A DNA stretch of 64,000 bases, from the NCBI GenBank assembly GCA_013399895.1, contig VXBA01000416.1, positions 1 to 64,000 of the forward strand, read 5' to 3'. The notes under the pieces were generated by a model that saw only the letters and a program-made list of their open reading frames with translations, was not told the DNA's origin and made no database searches. This stretch comes from Serilophus lunatus. Taxonomy: Eukaryota; Chordata; Aves; Passeriformes; Eurylaimidae. Below are positions 37,281-50,430 of this stretch, in pieces. Each line of letters opens with the position of its first letter. Positions within the stretch are counted from its first letter, which is position 1. The translations under genes and the position numbers were made by a program.

Positions 37281-40200
37281 CCATTGATGAAATTCCAGTT
37301 TCTTATTTCTTAGGTACAGCTACAAGGAGGCATTGTGCCTAGATGAGGAAAACTATGCATAAAGAAGAAAATCTCTAAACTTCTTTCCTTGAGGCACAAA
37401 CATCACCTGATGCAGCATTTATCAGGGGTTAAGGGGACACATTTTTATCACATCTCACGGGTAAAACACTGTGATTATGGTGAATTAGTGTAATAAGACT
37501 TTTTATTCTTTATGGCTCTGTCATGGATGTTTCAATATGCTTTTTAATATAATTTTTCAATATACGTTTTTGTCTGGTATGGAAACAGTGTTGCTTTGTG
37601 CGTCAGAAAGAGTGAGGGCAAAACCAGCCAAGCAGCACCCTCTCCTACTGTCCTTGATGTTGTTAAGATGCACCTAAATGATAACAGCTCTCTAAGGAAG
37701 TCTGTATGTGCCTCAACATTTTGCATACATCACAGCTAATGACTTGTACATTGGCTAATGGCACAGAGACATTCCCACTGGAAAACCCCACAGCAACCAT
37801 CCAGTCCCACTGCAATTCAGTATACTAGTCAGCCAGGAAGACCTCAATGTCAGAAACAAAATTTAATGAGAAATTAGCATTGACATTGTTCAAAATGCAT
37901 ATTTTGCTTTACAAACATGTTTCAAAGTGGAAAAGAGCTTCAAATGCATTTGCAAATATATGTACATGACAGCTGAGCTCTGTGCTTTCTGTGAGTTACA
38001 ACATAATCACTCTGCTTGGTTTTGTTCCTTCCATTCTGTGATTGTTATAAACTTTGGCAACTAAATCTAGAGGAATTACCCCAGGCATAATTAGTTAATT
38101 GACTCATTGGTTGCCTGAAAGGATGCAATGCTGCAATTCGTCCCAGTCATCTCTTTTTGTCTCTGACAGAATATGCAATGAAACAGCACTAGATAAACTA
38201 TCAGAAGTTCATTCACTCTATTGTCTTTCTAAGCAAATTTGATTGCTGAAAAAGTAGTGAAGCAGATGACTGCCACCAACAGAAATACTTGTTCAGAAAT
38301 ACTGATTCAGACTCTGTAAGTAACCTTATGCAAAGAGAACTCCATCAGATCTGTGACACAGGTAATAGTCTCTCAAGATGAAATAACTGTCTCCACAGGC
38401 ATTAAAATCTTTTTAGGAAACAGATGTGCCCTCTCCATCTTAATTATTTCAGATATGCTCCAAAGTATTTCAGAGATCAGACAGGAAAAATAAAACAACA
38501 CCAAGCTGCAGCATGCTTCTTCCAACTTCCTGTTATCTGTCAGTTTCTTGGGTATTCCTTGATCTAGAATCTTGAACAATTTTGTAGATGGAGATAATAT
38601 TGATATTAACGGGATTTCTGAGGGATGATGAAGGATACTAATGTTGGTATTTTCCAGTAAAGCTTCAGCTCAAAAATTGATTTACCAGTACTGCCCAAGG
38701 CTTTTAAAATGAATCACATGGATGCTTGACTTGTAAAAGAATCAATAGGTAAAATATTTCTACAACTTGATATGCTGGAGAAAAGAATAAACCAGCATAT
38801 GAATTTTCAACATAGGTGCATATTAACTAGAGTTTTATTACAGATCAGCATTTGAGATACATTTTTCAGTCATACTTGTGTAGGCTTACTGGGGACAGTA
38901 AATTCTAAAAAAATCTGGCTTAAAATTACATTTATCCCCGTGTATTCACCAAGCATCAAAGGACTTGTGCTTTGTTTGGCACTGCCGTGTTTAAGGATAT
39001 ACTTTCAATCTTTCAAGAACAATTACACTGTCAACATCTAAATTGGAATTTGTTGAAATATGAGCACTACTGTTCTATTTTCACTGAGGCTTTGTGTCTT
39101 CACAGAGGCAACACAGATAACCTGATGTGGCAGTTAGTCACGATAGTCTTAGCTTTTGAAGCTGAAGTCCCAATGAATCAGCTCCATTCCATGGATGTAT
39201 AGGGCCACTGCCAGCAGGCACCACAATATAAATTGTCATATGGTTGGTAGAAAGTATATTATCCTCATTGGGTCCTAATTTTATGTCTTTGTTTAAGCAC
39301 AAAAACTATTTTCAGACCTGAAATACGGCACCCCTGAACTGCCGGTACTTACCTCTGTCTTACTTTCTTGAGCAACGGTAACTGACCAGTGGAGGAGTGG
39401 ACTAGGTGGAATTTCTATGAATACATTGCCATAACAAGCACCCTGATGGGAAGCTATGCTGAAAGAAGTGTGATCCTCATTCTCATGAAGAAGTCTTCAG
39501 CAGACCAGTGACTCCATTAATTTTATTGCATTTATTTGGTAAAATAAAGTGATCCATATCCAGCTTGTATGATCATGTTTTTAAGGATAAGCAATGATTG
39601 CCTTGGAATGGAAAGAGTTACTATTAAAGATCTTCTTATTCAAGTGAAAAGGACATCCAATCAGATATGTGGCAGTTCCATGGGAGTCTGGCTTTAAGGT
39701 TACCTATCAAAAGGATCTTAATGAGTCAGGTTTTGGCAAAAGCACAGGAAGGCCTCAAGAGAAAAGTGGGAGATAGGCTGGCATTTCTGATGTTGGTGTC
39801 ACTATTTCTTGCCATGAGATTCATAGAATGTAAAAGGGCAAACAGACAACCAAAGGTAGGAGTAATTCCTGAGTAATTTCCTCAGAAACTCTGTCAATGA
39901 AGGACTCTTTTCCAAAGATCACAGTGGCTGAACGAGACCTATCTGCTCCGGGTTCCTCTCTATTTGGCATTTATTTCTCAAGATGGCAAAGCCACACCAC
40001 CCATATGGCACAACCCCATAGCTGCTATTTCATCCACTCCAGCATTCTTCACATGCCTAGCAAAAAGAGGCAGGAGCCAAAGGCATACTCATCTGCCTAC
40101 TTAGATGGCAGTCTTTTACAAATGGTAAGTTAGTAAATTTGGTAGATAACAGAGCAAATAAAGACCAACGAGAAAGGCCAGAAGCACACCATGGAAGAGA

Positions 40201-43200
40201 ATTATTTTTTCCCCCAAAAGGAAAGAAAGTGGAAAAGGATATTGATGAAGAAAAAAACATGAAGAGGAGCATAAGGAGCAGCGGGAGAAGGGAAAGATGA
40301 CTTCATGGCAATGTGGTGGGGAATAAAGAAGAGAGAGTAGGAAAGAAAAGACATCATTGCAATATCTTGCTAAAATGAGATAAGTAAAATCAATATCTAA
40401 ATTAGTCTTTTATTATCTTGCTTGATTCTTGATAGGAAAGTGTGAAATACATTCTTCTTAGTTAAGGTCTTAAAAATCCAACTGTCTAATCACTATCTAA
40501 AGGCACATTTTTCCTCCAGCAACTAATTACAGAATTTTCTTGTTTGTTTGAATATAAATTACAGAATTTCTATAAGCGGTCTACATACACATCATTAAGT
40601 TTCTGAGCAAGGTAAGTGTAGAAACATTAGTAAAATGGATCTTTGAATTATATTGGGTAATACTAGTATCTTAACAGATTTCTTAACAGCTAATCAAAAC
40701 ATTTTACAGCTCTAAGTAAAAAAGACAGAGTTTGAATACCATACAGATTCACATGAGTAAGAGAAAAACAAGGAGATCCAAAGGATGGGAAAACCAATTT
40801 GCAGTGTATGCTAGATTAGAGGCTTTCTCAGGCATCTCAGAATCTTTTCAGGTGTGCCTGGATGAGATGATACACACAATGAGATGACTCCTCATTTCCA
40901 GGCTTATGTAGTATCTGCAGAAGCAAACTGAGATGCCCTCTTTTTCTAGAGACACAGGCAATGAACTATTGCTATGAGAAATGAACAGTCATATTACTTT
41001 CAATGCAGCTTTGATGATTTCCATTGGCTTCAGGAAGTCTTGCATGGCGAACTCACATTCTCATTGTGGCAGAGAAGAATAAACCATGTGAATAAATCGT
41101 GGGGGGAGTGGGGGGGTTGTTCTGTCCCCATAATCATAATTTTAAGCAGTTCTTCATGAAAAGGAAGGTGCTGTTTCAGGAACAATTTATGATTTCTGAA
41201 CAATTTATGAGCATACAATTCTGAACAGGAAATTGTTTCAAGATACAAGTTATCACTGGCAGGCCTCATTTATATTCAGAGAAAATATCACCTACAGCTT
41301 TCCTGAGATTGGACCATGCTCAACATGCCTTCACTGATTACATGTGTTGCCTGCAGCTCCATTTTGATTGCACAGACTGTATCTTGAAGCTTTCTTGCAG
41401 GAGAAGGTTACACAGAACATGCTGTTCCATAAGAGCTTCCTTGTGACAAGTAGTCTGTCTTCTCTGTCATGTCTGTCATACTAGACATAAATCAGTGTCA
41501 TCATACCTCTCCAAAAATACTCTGGGTCCGCTCTAGCTTCAGGCAACCTTAAACAGTCAAGACCTGTGGAGAGGCAGGTGCTTCTTCAGCAAGATCTTCC
41601 TGTGTTTGACCCTGTAAAGTTTTTTCCCTTTTCATTTTTGGTCTTGGGCTCTTTATGCCCTCTAGGTCTAACTAATTGGTTCCTTTCTCTTGTGATGCTT
41701 TTGTAATTAGACAGTAATAAATCATACCCTGTTGTTTAGGAATGTGTCAAATATTGTTTTAACTTGTCCAATGCAAAGAATTGAGATCTAGGGACTGAAT
41801 CATAAAACAAGATAGAATTTTGCTGGTATTAAACAGACAATAATTCTACTGTCACTTACATCTACATAAATCCAGTATGACTACAATGGCCTCAAGTACT
41901 TTCTCAGCATTTACACCACTGTGAGTAGTGGCAGATTTTAACTCTTCATTCCTGTGGTGAGATAGATGAGCTCCAGGCCAAGATATACAGACTGCATTGG
42001 GAAAGCAGTGAGTAATACTATACAATAATTTGAAGAGACTAAATTAAAAAACACTGAAGTTTGCCTGAGGATGCTGTACTTATGAAGACTGTGGCTAAGA
42101 AGTACCCCTTTACCTAGTACCCAGTATCTCAATGAATCTCTGCCATGGATAAAACCAGAAGTTCTTAACATATATTCCCTTAACCTTAGCAAAGTATTAT
42201 TTCCTATACTAACAGGACTCAGTTATAATACAAAGAAGCTGCCAAGCAAAGACCAAACTTTCCTCAAAAAAGCAATTGTTTTCTTTATCACTGTGAGTCA
42301 ATCTGGTCTCCGGACTGCTCCAGTCTCTTCTCACTGCAGCGGACTGGACAACTGCGCCAAATAATGTGTCAAGGCTTTTGGCAGTACAACCTGTTTCCCA
42401 CAGAACACCAAACAGAGAATTGCACTCTTCATTTAAGTCACTGACTGGACTGCAACCATTGAGCTCTTTTACACAGAATAAAAAAGCTCACGTTTCAGCT
42501 GTTACTTTGTATGGGGACTTCTTTTGCCATTATTGTGGCCAAATACCACTGGCAGTTTTACAGACTAAAAACAACGCTATAACCCTCCACAGGCCCTTGA
42601 GAGTACTGTCCACACATCCTAGGAGTAAACCTTTCTACTCAACTGCTTCAGAATTTTATTTGAATACAAAAGAGTCCTAGAAAGTAGATGTGATGTTTTG
42701 TACTGTTTTACCTCACAAGAATGTGCAATCATTCTCTTCATAGGCCTATTTAAAATCCTGGGCATGAATCATTACAACTGACCCATATATGAGCAAGGAG
42801 GGTCAAAGCCTGTTTTCTTTCCCTCTCTAAAATGCCAAAAGAAGTGTAGGATAACAGTGACTCATGTTAGGTGTGGAGGTTGAATCTTGGGAACCCAAAG
42901 AAAGACATTATATGGAGATTCATTTAAAAGACTCATTTTAAATGAGGAGTGTACAGGCTGCTACCTCTGGCATCCTGTCAGATGTTGTTGGTGGCATGTG
43001 TTAGAAATCAGGCCCCAACTAGGGAAACCTGATCACAAGTCAGATGGCTGCTGTGGACCCAGAACTTTTCTCAGCATGGACCCAGAACTGCAGGAAGCTT
43101 GGGTGGCAGTGGTTTAGAAATGGTACCCTATGGTGCTAAGAGCAGAACTTTGTCTAAAAGAGGTACATATACAGCTTTTTTTCTGGTCTGTGTAGTTCAC

Positions 43201-46200
43201 TTTCCTTTGCTTTAATTTAGGACATACAGAAAAGTGCATGCGTACCGTTAACATATCTGGTGCAACGTCAGGTTGAGTGTAAGGGTTTGCTATAGAGCCA
43301 CAAACGAATATTCTACCAGATTCTATGCACCTCCCTGCTAAATTTGGTCTGCCAAGATTTACAGCAGTGACTGTATGATACAGATTGGGTTTTTTGCAGG
43401 TCTTTAATTTTGTCTGGTATCATATTCAGGTCTGCAATTCTATTTACTGTGTCTAATTTAGGAAGATCCTCTGGTTTTCTGTCCACTTCATATATATCTT
43501 GGGAAGTAAATGAAAACAGGCATGACTCAAGCAAGAAGTTCTAAATATGGAAAAGACAGATACACACTTTTGTAACTTTTAAATAAAAATTTGATACAGG
43601 AAGAAGAAATGAGTCTAACAAATAAAATTCCTATGCATTGAAAGATCAAATAGAATCAAAAGTCGAGCAGTTAATGTGTCATATATTGACTGCGTATGCT
43701 GCAGAACAACAGCACTGTCCTTGCAGAGAGAACAAGTAGGAAGAGCTTGAAAAAACTTATCACTCAATGCTTCATGGTTTTTTCTCCACTGTTCACAATC
43801 ATATGTAGCCAAATCTTCAAGTCTTGACCTACTTTATACTCACTCCTTGCCAGAAAAAATTGACACTAGGCGTATATTGTTGCTAGTGCTAGAGCACATT
43901 AACCATTAAAGGTGATGTTCTCACAGCTACTTTTTCTCACCAGGGAATTCCATGGCCTTTAGAAATAATTCAACATCTTGTTTACACTGAAGTTCCAAAG
44001 GCAGCCATGCACCTAAATCACCTACACTACTTTGAAAACAATGCTTTAGAAGGACTAAAGTGAAATCAAAGGAGCTCGGCCAGAAAGAAGTGAGGTTTCA
44101 GGTGGGAGACCTATAGAAAGTATTCGGTTTATGAGCCAATATGAGATTCCTATGACTGCCAACCTGCTGCATGCACTGGCTTGTGCTCTGCGCTCTTTGC
44201 TGTGCTGTGCTCTGTCTCGTGTATCATCGCCAGAGATCTTGGAACGGGAGCTGTGCTGACAGTTCTGCCGGCAGTGCTCAGGGCATGTCATTCCTCTCTC
44301 ACAGCAGAGTTGGCTGTACAGCGTGGTCAGTCGTTGAAACATGCTGCAGTTAGTAAACAGAGCAGGAGACTTGCAAAATTCACAAGGAGAAAGTGTTTAG
44401 CAATGCTACTCCTCTGATTTAATGAGCACACTCCAAACACAGCAGGTGTTTCTCCAACAGATCCTAAGCTTCTGGCAATGTCATACACAAAGTTAGGCCT
44501 TATTGGAAGGAAATATGAATTCCCATGCCATGCTTTTTGTTTCTGGAGGCCAAATCAATGGAATAACTCACCCTTTTGATATTGGTAAATAAGTTAGCAT
44601 GGCACTTCCCCTGCTGGAATTGAGTACCTAATTACAGTGATAGAGAACTATCCTTTCATGGCCTAATTATAATATTGAAATACTGTACTTACCCTCCACT
44701 AAGGCCCATGCACATTTGTGTGACCAGTCTTTCTTAGAAAAACAAAATCCAACCATCAGAATCACACATGGGCTTATGTATTAGCAAGAAGACAGGAACA
44801 AACTCGTGTATGTCCTACCATGAAGGTATTTTCTGTGAATTGGGCCGTAAGATTGCAATTCTAAGCAGCCATACAATTAATTCTTCAGTTATGCAGTCCA
44901 ATTAGGACAAATGCTTCCTTTCTAGTTTAATTAGAGATGGGTAAGCTCGTTTGAGCTTATTTGTATAAAATATGTGCTCATTAAACAAGGCCTGGATTTT
45001 GTTCAGCTTGTTAGAAATGTTGTGAAAAAAGAGCTTTCTCACACTGCCTCTAGCCTTTTTAACTCTTTAAAGACCGTAATTTTGACAGTCTATCAGTTAC
45101 TCTCAAAGTACAGTACACTTACCTCTCCTAGAAAAGAGTGCGATTATGCTACATTTGGTACATTTTTAAAATGTGTGCTGCCATGGAGACAAATATCTGT
45201 CACTGTCAGATATCACTTATTGCAACACCCCTCCCCGTGGGCTAATGCAACTAACTGATAATGGATTTGTAGGGTTTGCTAATCTTCTTTTCAGAGCTCC
45301 CTGGCAGCAGAATGAAAGAGAAATTTCGGGGCTGATACAAAACCTGTCTGCTGAGAAAAGAGCAGGGGACTTACGAAACGGTATATGAATATCTCCGTGG
45401 GGAATGAAGTAGATTTGCATGAAAACTGTACAGTAGGAAGATAGAAAGGGCACAAAGTTAGTTGGATTGTCCCAGGGAAAAACAATGGAATGATTTGAGC
45501 ATACTGTTTTCCCAATCCCTCCCCTTATGTTAATTATTTCTTTTGTGAGCTCATCTATTCATCAGAGTACTTCACTTCCATAATGAAAGCACCTGCATGA
45601 ATCTCATGCTGAAAAATGCCCTGAAGCAGGACATCATTTATTCACACCATACCTGCAGAAAATCGAGCACTCCATCCTTGTAACTGGGGCAGATTTCCTC
45701 CTGATAGGCTCCTTCAGCCTCGGATGTTTGAAGCAGAAGGGAGGAAAGATTGAGCCACCTTCCAGGCTACTTATGGGCACAGGGAAATGAAGCCTTATCA
45801 AACTATCAGGCACAGCTGAAAGCACCCAAGCCCTGGCAGAAGCTGTGGTACAGGGGCAATGCCACAACAGGAAGCTACCAGATGGCCAGAAAAGGCATGA
45901 GGGCAGGCTGTCAAAGATTAAAATCCAATTTATCCCTCTTGGAGCCACACATTGTCCTCATGGTCTCAGCAAAATGGACAAATGCAAACCACAGGCTCAC
46001 ACAAAGTGGTAGATGGCAGCCTCAGCCAAACGAGCTCTGGGGCATGACACAGCTATCTTACAAATGCAAATCCACCCCTTTTCTCCTGCATGTGAGGGGG
46101 ATTAAGCATGCATTCAAATATTTTGTGCACAAACACAGCTCTTGCCCTTTGAAATCCTGGCCCTGAACACCTCTATTTTCTGCAGCAGTGCTTAGAGCCT

Positions 46201-48412
46201 TGGTTTGAGAGGCAGAGAAGGAGGAGAAAGCTTAAGTGTGATTTCCAGGTCTCCAGGTATTTTCCACAGGGCAGGAAAAAGACCATAGTCTAAACAAAGC
46301 CTGGATTTGGGATTTGGACCCCATTGTTTAAAAGCTGAAAGAACACGGCACAACTCTGGAGTCAAAACTGTCTTGGCCTAAGAGCTGCCTGCAGCCATTT
46401 GCATGTTGATGAAACCTCTGAATTAGAAGGAAAATGTAGCATATATACAAGATAATGTTCTAGGTTGTGCATTTGGGACCACATCCAAAATCTGCTGTAC
46501 TTAATGGAAACCTGGACTTCAGAGCCCATGTGACGGTGTAGCAAGGACACACAACTCAGCCCTACAGGCAGGGATTTGGGCTTTCTCATGTGCATGGTGT
46601 TGAGCTTCTTACTGCCTCAACACCTGCACTTTCAGGATTGCCTTGTGGGTGATACATGATGTGAAATAAAGACATTGTGATTTTTTAAATTTTGTTTAAT
46701 TCCCGAAGATTTACAATGACATCATGGTATTTATGATCTTATATTTTCACAGGTGTCATGTTGTCATCTCTCAGTTTGAATGTTTGCTTCATTACAGATA
46801 AATGGGATGAGGTGGAGAGGAAATGCTGGTTTTGAGCTGGGACCTACTGGGACTTGTCATCTATTAAAAAAAAAAACAAATTAAGACTTTTTTTTGCAGC
46901 CATATGTCAAAGGAAAATAACAGCAGAATCTCATTCTAAGGATATGCTGGTCTCAAGATACTTTTTACTTTGAGAGGGAGAAGATTTCCTAAATAATATA
47001 CCAAAATGCAAAGGAGACCTTCATAACTGGTGACTTGAAGAGCTAGTGCAGAGTTATTCTTTCTCTTCCATCTCACTGTATTGAGAGGCAACTTGTATCA
47101 AACAGAAACACTAAAAAAGAGGACTATGACCTAAGGAGTGGAGTGTCTCCCTATAAGTCATACAAAGGGAAGCTCTTCCGGAAGAAAGCAGAATGGATTT
47201 TCTCTTACTTCTGCAAGTGAGTGATGCTTCTCCACGAAGGAAATATTTTTTCTACTCTTACTTTCAGCTGTGGGAGCAAATAGAATCATAGAGTGTCATT
47301 TTACTGGAAATGTACTTATCCTTCAAAGTAGGACCTCATATACTTTGCAACATGTTAATAAATATATAGGAAAAAAAAGAGTGAAAACATAACAATGTTT
47401 ATTTTTTGATTTCTCTTACCAAAGACACTTTCAGAAATGTTTATATTTTTTGGTCAAGTACTATACCGATCCAGATAGTATTAGTATGGCCATGATTGCC
47501 AAATGTAAGTGTAAGTAATTTCAACTGAAGTTCCCCAATCTTCACTTTCTGACCTCTGTCAAGTCACTGTGATTTTATTTCAAACTGGAACTGGGTGTCA
47601 GAGAAGTGACTGGCCGAATTCCCAACTCCCAGGAGCCTTTGCCCTCATTTTATTTCAAACTTCACTGTAGTTGTCCATATCCTCAGAAAAACTAGGCTAA
47701 AAATGTGTTACTTTTAGTTTTCAGATGGTATACGATACTTACCTGTAGCCAAGGTAGTTTCTGATATTACACAGAGAAGAAAGATGGCAAAGAACCACTG
47801 GAGGACATAACTTTTTGGCTAAGCATTGTGTATCCTTGCTTTGGATTAAAGCTTTTCAGCCACATAGTTAAAAAAAATCCAAGATATGTAAATATTTCCA
47901 AGAAATAGGTGACATATCTTTTTAACCATGATTTTAAACTGTTTTTGCTGAAAATAATGCACCTGGATTCTCTACAACGAAGTGTGCCCTTACTGTTTCT
48001 GTCCTAACCACTATGCCACGAAGCAGCAGAGGGATGTCAATTATTCTGGCTAACACTGTTCCAAAAATGCTAAATTTACCTCAAGGAATTTCCCTGTCAT
48101 AAAAAATTCTTTGAGCGCTCACACAGCCCATGAAGAGGGAACAACTGTCCTATCATTATGCCAAGCCCTTGGTACAAGAGCTACACCGTGTGTCACATTA
48201 ATAAATATTTACAATTTCAACAGGTTAAAGGTGGAAGGGGAGTGTGGATAATAGAGATACCTCAGGAATTTGGCTGGCAGATAACAAAGAGGGCTGAAAG
48301 GTCTATAATAAGATAAGCTCTGAGTGAGAAACCTTAGAGGAATAAGAATGCGCCTGGCTACACCTGCTGGATTTGCTATGTGTCCTAGGGTTTCTGAGAC
48401 TGAAGTATTTTT
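37281..48412. other. unique non-coding DNA
   Basis: No supported gene in about 11 kb. Two minus-strand frames at 43313-43534 and 43615-43812 have protein-like composition but no recognised family. A G-rich pair of runs (G6 and G7) is at about 41101-41116. The part at 44850-45210 is rich in homeodomain-like words (CAATTAATT, CCAATTAGGA, TTAATTAG) and may be a regulatory element (inference). A 138-codon frame at 45750-46166 is likely chance. Confidence 0.45.
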
Positions 48413-49165
48413 ATAGTATCACAGTATCAGCAAGGTTGGAAGAGACCTTAGAGATCATCAAGTCCAACCTATACTTTAACAGCAACATCTAAACCATGGC
48501 ACCAAGTGCCTCATCCAGCTACTCTTAAATACCTCCAGGGTCAGTGACTCCACCACCTCCCTGGGCAGCCCATTCCAGTGGCGGACCACTCTTTCAGTGA
48601 AGAATTTCTTCCTAATACCAAGTCTAGACCTCCTCGATGGAGCTTGAGACTGTGTCCTCTTGTTCTGCCACTGGTTACCTGAGAGAAGAGGCTGACCCTC
48701 ACCTGAATACAACCTCTTTTCGGGTAGTTATAGACAGCAATAAGGTCACCCCTAAGTCTCCTCCAGGCTGAACAACCCCAGCTCCCTCAGCTGCTCCTCA
48801 TAGGGCTTGTGCTCCAGCCCCTTCACCATCTTTGTTGCTCTTCTCTGAACACGTTCCAGTAACTCAGCACCTTTCTTGTGCTGAGGGGCCCAGAACTGGA
48901 CACAGCACTCAAGGTGAGGCCTCACCAGTGCCGAGTACAGGGGAAGGATAACTTCCCTAGTCCTGCTGGCCACACCATTCTTGATGCAGACCAAGATGCC
49001 ACTGGCCTTCTTGGCTGCCTGGGCACACTGCTGGCTCATGTCAAGTCTCCCATCCACCAGCACTCCCAAGTGTCTCTCTGTCTGCCCACTCTCCAGCCAC
49101 TCTGACCCCAGCTTATAGCTCTGCATGGGGTTATTGTGGCCAAAGTGTAAGACCCGGCATCAGCA
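48413..49165 (-). mobile_element. CR1 LINE copy, relatively well preserved 3' part
   Basis: On the minus strand it runs from within ORF2 to the CR1 terminus. The 3' UTR reads GGTTGGACTTGATGATCTCT, then AAGGTCTCTTCCAACC and a degenerate terminal repeat near 48413-48426. The ORF2 part is clean enough to be read over 125 codons (48752-49126) and again, after a frame change, over 78 codons (48476-48712). It is 5'-truncated within the last fifth of the element. It is less mutated than the copies at 14.5, 17.9 and 30.6 kb, so it is probably younger. Confidence 0.95.
48476..49126 (-). pseudogene. CR1 ORF2 C-terminal remnant, frameshifted
   Basis: The first frame (49126-48752) contains the post-reverse-transcriptase end typical of CR1 ORF2: DGRLDMSQQCAQAAKKASGI, then LPLYSALVRPHLE, then VQFWAP and LLERVQRRATKM. 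It stops at a TAG after SLEET. Where related copies read a longer stretch before the RGDLIA-type block, this copy is about five bases shorter, which shifts the frame near 48755. The final block (IRKKFFTERVVRHWNGLPRE) is found in another frame at 48476-48712. The catalytic YADD region and the endonuclease are absent because the copy is truncated upstream. No function is expected. Confidence 0.9.
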
Positions 49166-49579
49166 ACAGAGAGCATAGGCATCTCCTATCATTGCACTGA
49201 GAAAAGAGATAGAAAACTGATATGTCTGTGGAACTGTTAATAGGGTCCTGATGTTTGGTGCCAAACCTGAGTTACCAACAAGGGAATATTGCTTCCTGGC
49301 AGTGTCCAAGGAAGATGCATGGCTCTTGTCTTGGCAACAGACAGCAGCATTGTCCCTCGGCAGAGGTTCTTCATGAAGGCAATGAATCTTAGGATATGAA
49401 GGATAAACCTTATGTGGAGTTCAAGAAAGGATAATTTTTAACAGTGGAAGTTGGTCATCAAGTTGGTCACAAGGATTTCAGATTTGGAAGGGGGAGTGAA
49501 AGATATTAGAATCTGCTGATTGTATGTAAGTTATTTAGGAGGTAATGATAAAACCTCATTAAAAAGAACTATAGAAAGG
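49166..49579. other. non-coding DNA between two LINE copies
   Basis: No clear content. The right part may be unrecognised older sequence of the element that follows. Confidence 0.4.
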
Positions 49580-50140
49580 CATCACAGCACTAAGGCATAA
49601 AGCAAGAAAATGGCAGATGAAATTCAGTGTAGATAACTGTAAACTGGACCCTGTCAGAGAAAAAAGTTTCAGCTTTGTTTGTACTATGAGAAGCTCTGGT
49701 GGGGCTGTTTCTCTAGGTAATAGGATCGTGGTTTTCAACAAAAAGAAAAAAATCAACCACTCTTCTATACGGGTCAAAATAGCAACTTGTGTGCTTGGAA
49801 TTATTTGAGAAAGAAAAAGTAGTGCAATAAAAAATGCCACTGCATAACTTTTATTCTCCCACACCTTGAGTACAAGTAGTCTCTCAAGGACATGAAGAAA
49901 TGGAAAAGGCAAAGAGAAAAACAACAAGAGTTATCAAATGTTTTTGTTTAAGAACAATTACTTAGACTAGAGCTCCATGGGAAAGACTATTGAGGTTATT
50001 GTTAGTAGTTCCTAATGAGGCAATCAGTGCAATGGAAAAAAAGTAGTAGGGAATGAGCATTCACCATTACCTCTGTTATAGGAACCGTGGGACATCAAAT
50101 GAGATAAGTGCAGAAAACACGAACTACCTCTGCACTGAGT
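49580..50140 (+). mobile_element. ancient CR1-like LINE, 5' segment (split by an LTR)
   Basis: This is a strongly diverged LINE on the plus strand. Landmarks are AAATGGCAGATGAAATTCAG (MKFSVDNCKL in translation), CACACCTTGAGTA, AAGGACATGAAGAAATGGAA, ACAACAAGAGTTATCAAATG and GGGACATCAAATGAGAT, in the order seen in old amniote CR1-type elements. It has many stops and shifts. The 3' tail of the same kind of element continues after the LTR at 50747, which supports one element cut by a later insertion. The left border is uncertain. Confidence 0.65.
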
Positions 50141-50409
50141 GTGCAGCTAAGCTGATGTAGTCCTCAGTGGCGGGGTGTCAGGGCAGTGTGTCTGTCTGAG
50201 ATGGAGCCCATTTCCCATACAGCAGCTCTCACAGTGCTGTGCTGTGCATTGGTGGCTGGCGTGGTGCTGATAATACCCCAGTGTTTTGGCTACTGCTGAG
50301 CACAGCACTGGGACTGTAGTGTCCCTTCCCCAACTGACGGCAGGATTTTGGGAGGGGACACAAGTGGGCCAGCTGACCCAAACTGACCAAAGGAATATTC
50401 CATACTATA

Positions 50410-50417
50410 TGACGTCA
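50410..50417. promoter_or_regulatory. CRE/ATF palindrome in LTR B2
   Basis: TGACGTCA is the full palindromic CRE, 8 bases upstream of the TATA box. In B1 the same place has the decayed TGACATTA (4284-4291). Confidence 0.65.
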
Positions 50418-50424
50418 GCTCAGG

Positions 50425-50430
50425 TATAAA
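50425..50430 (+). promoter_or_regulatory. TATA box of LTR B2
   Basis: TATAAA lies in CAGGTATAAAGCTGGGG, a context I recall from this LTR family. Transcription would start near 50455. Confidence 0.65.

Noticed and set aside
45750..46166. 138-codon plus-strand frame
   Set aside because: No domain, no splice context, overlapped by a 104-codon frame on the other strand; likely chance.
47283..47340. Possible minus-strand CR1 terminus (AGAATCATAGAGTG)
   Set aside because: It is too short, and the adjacent GGTTGGAAGGGACC-type block is absent.
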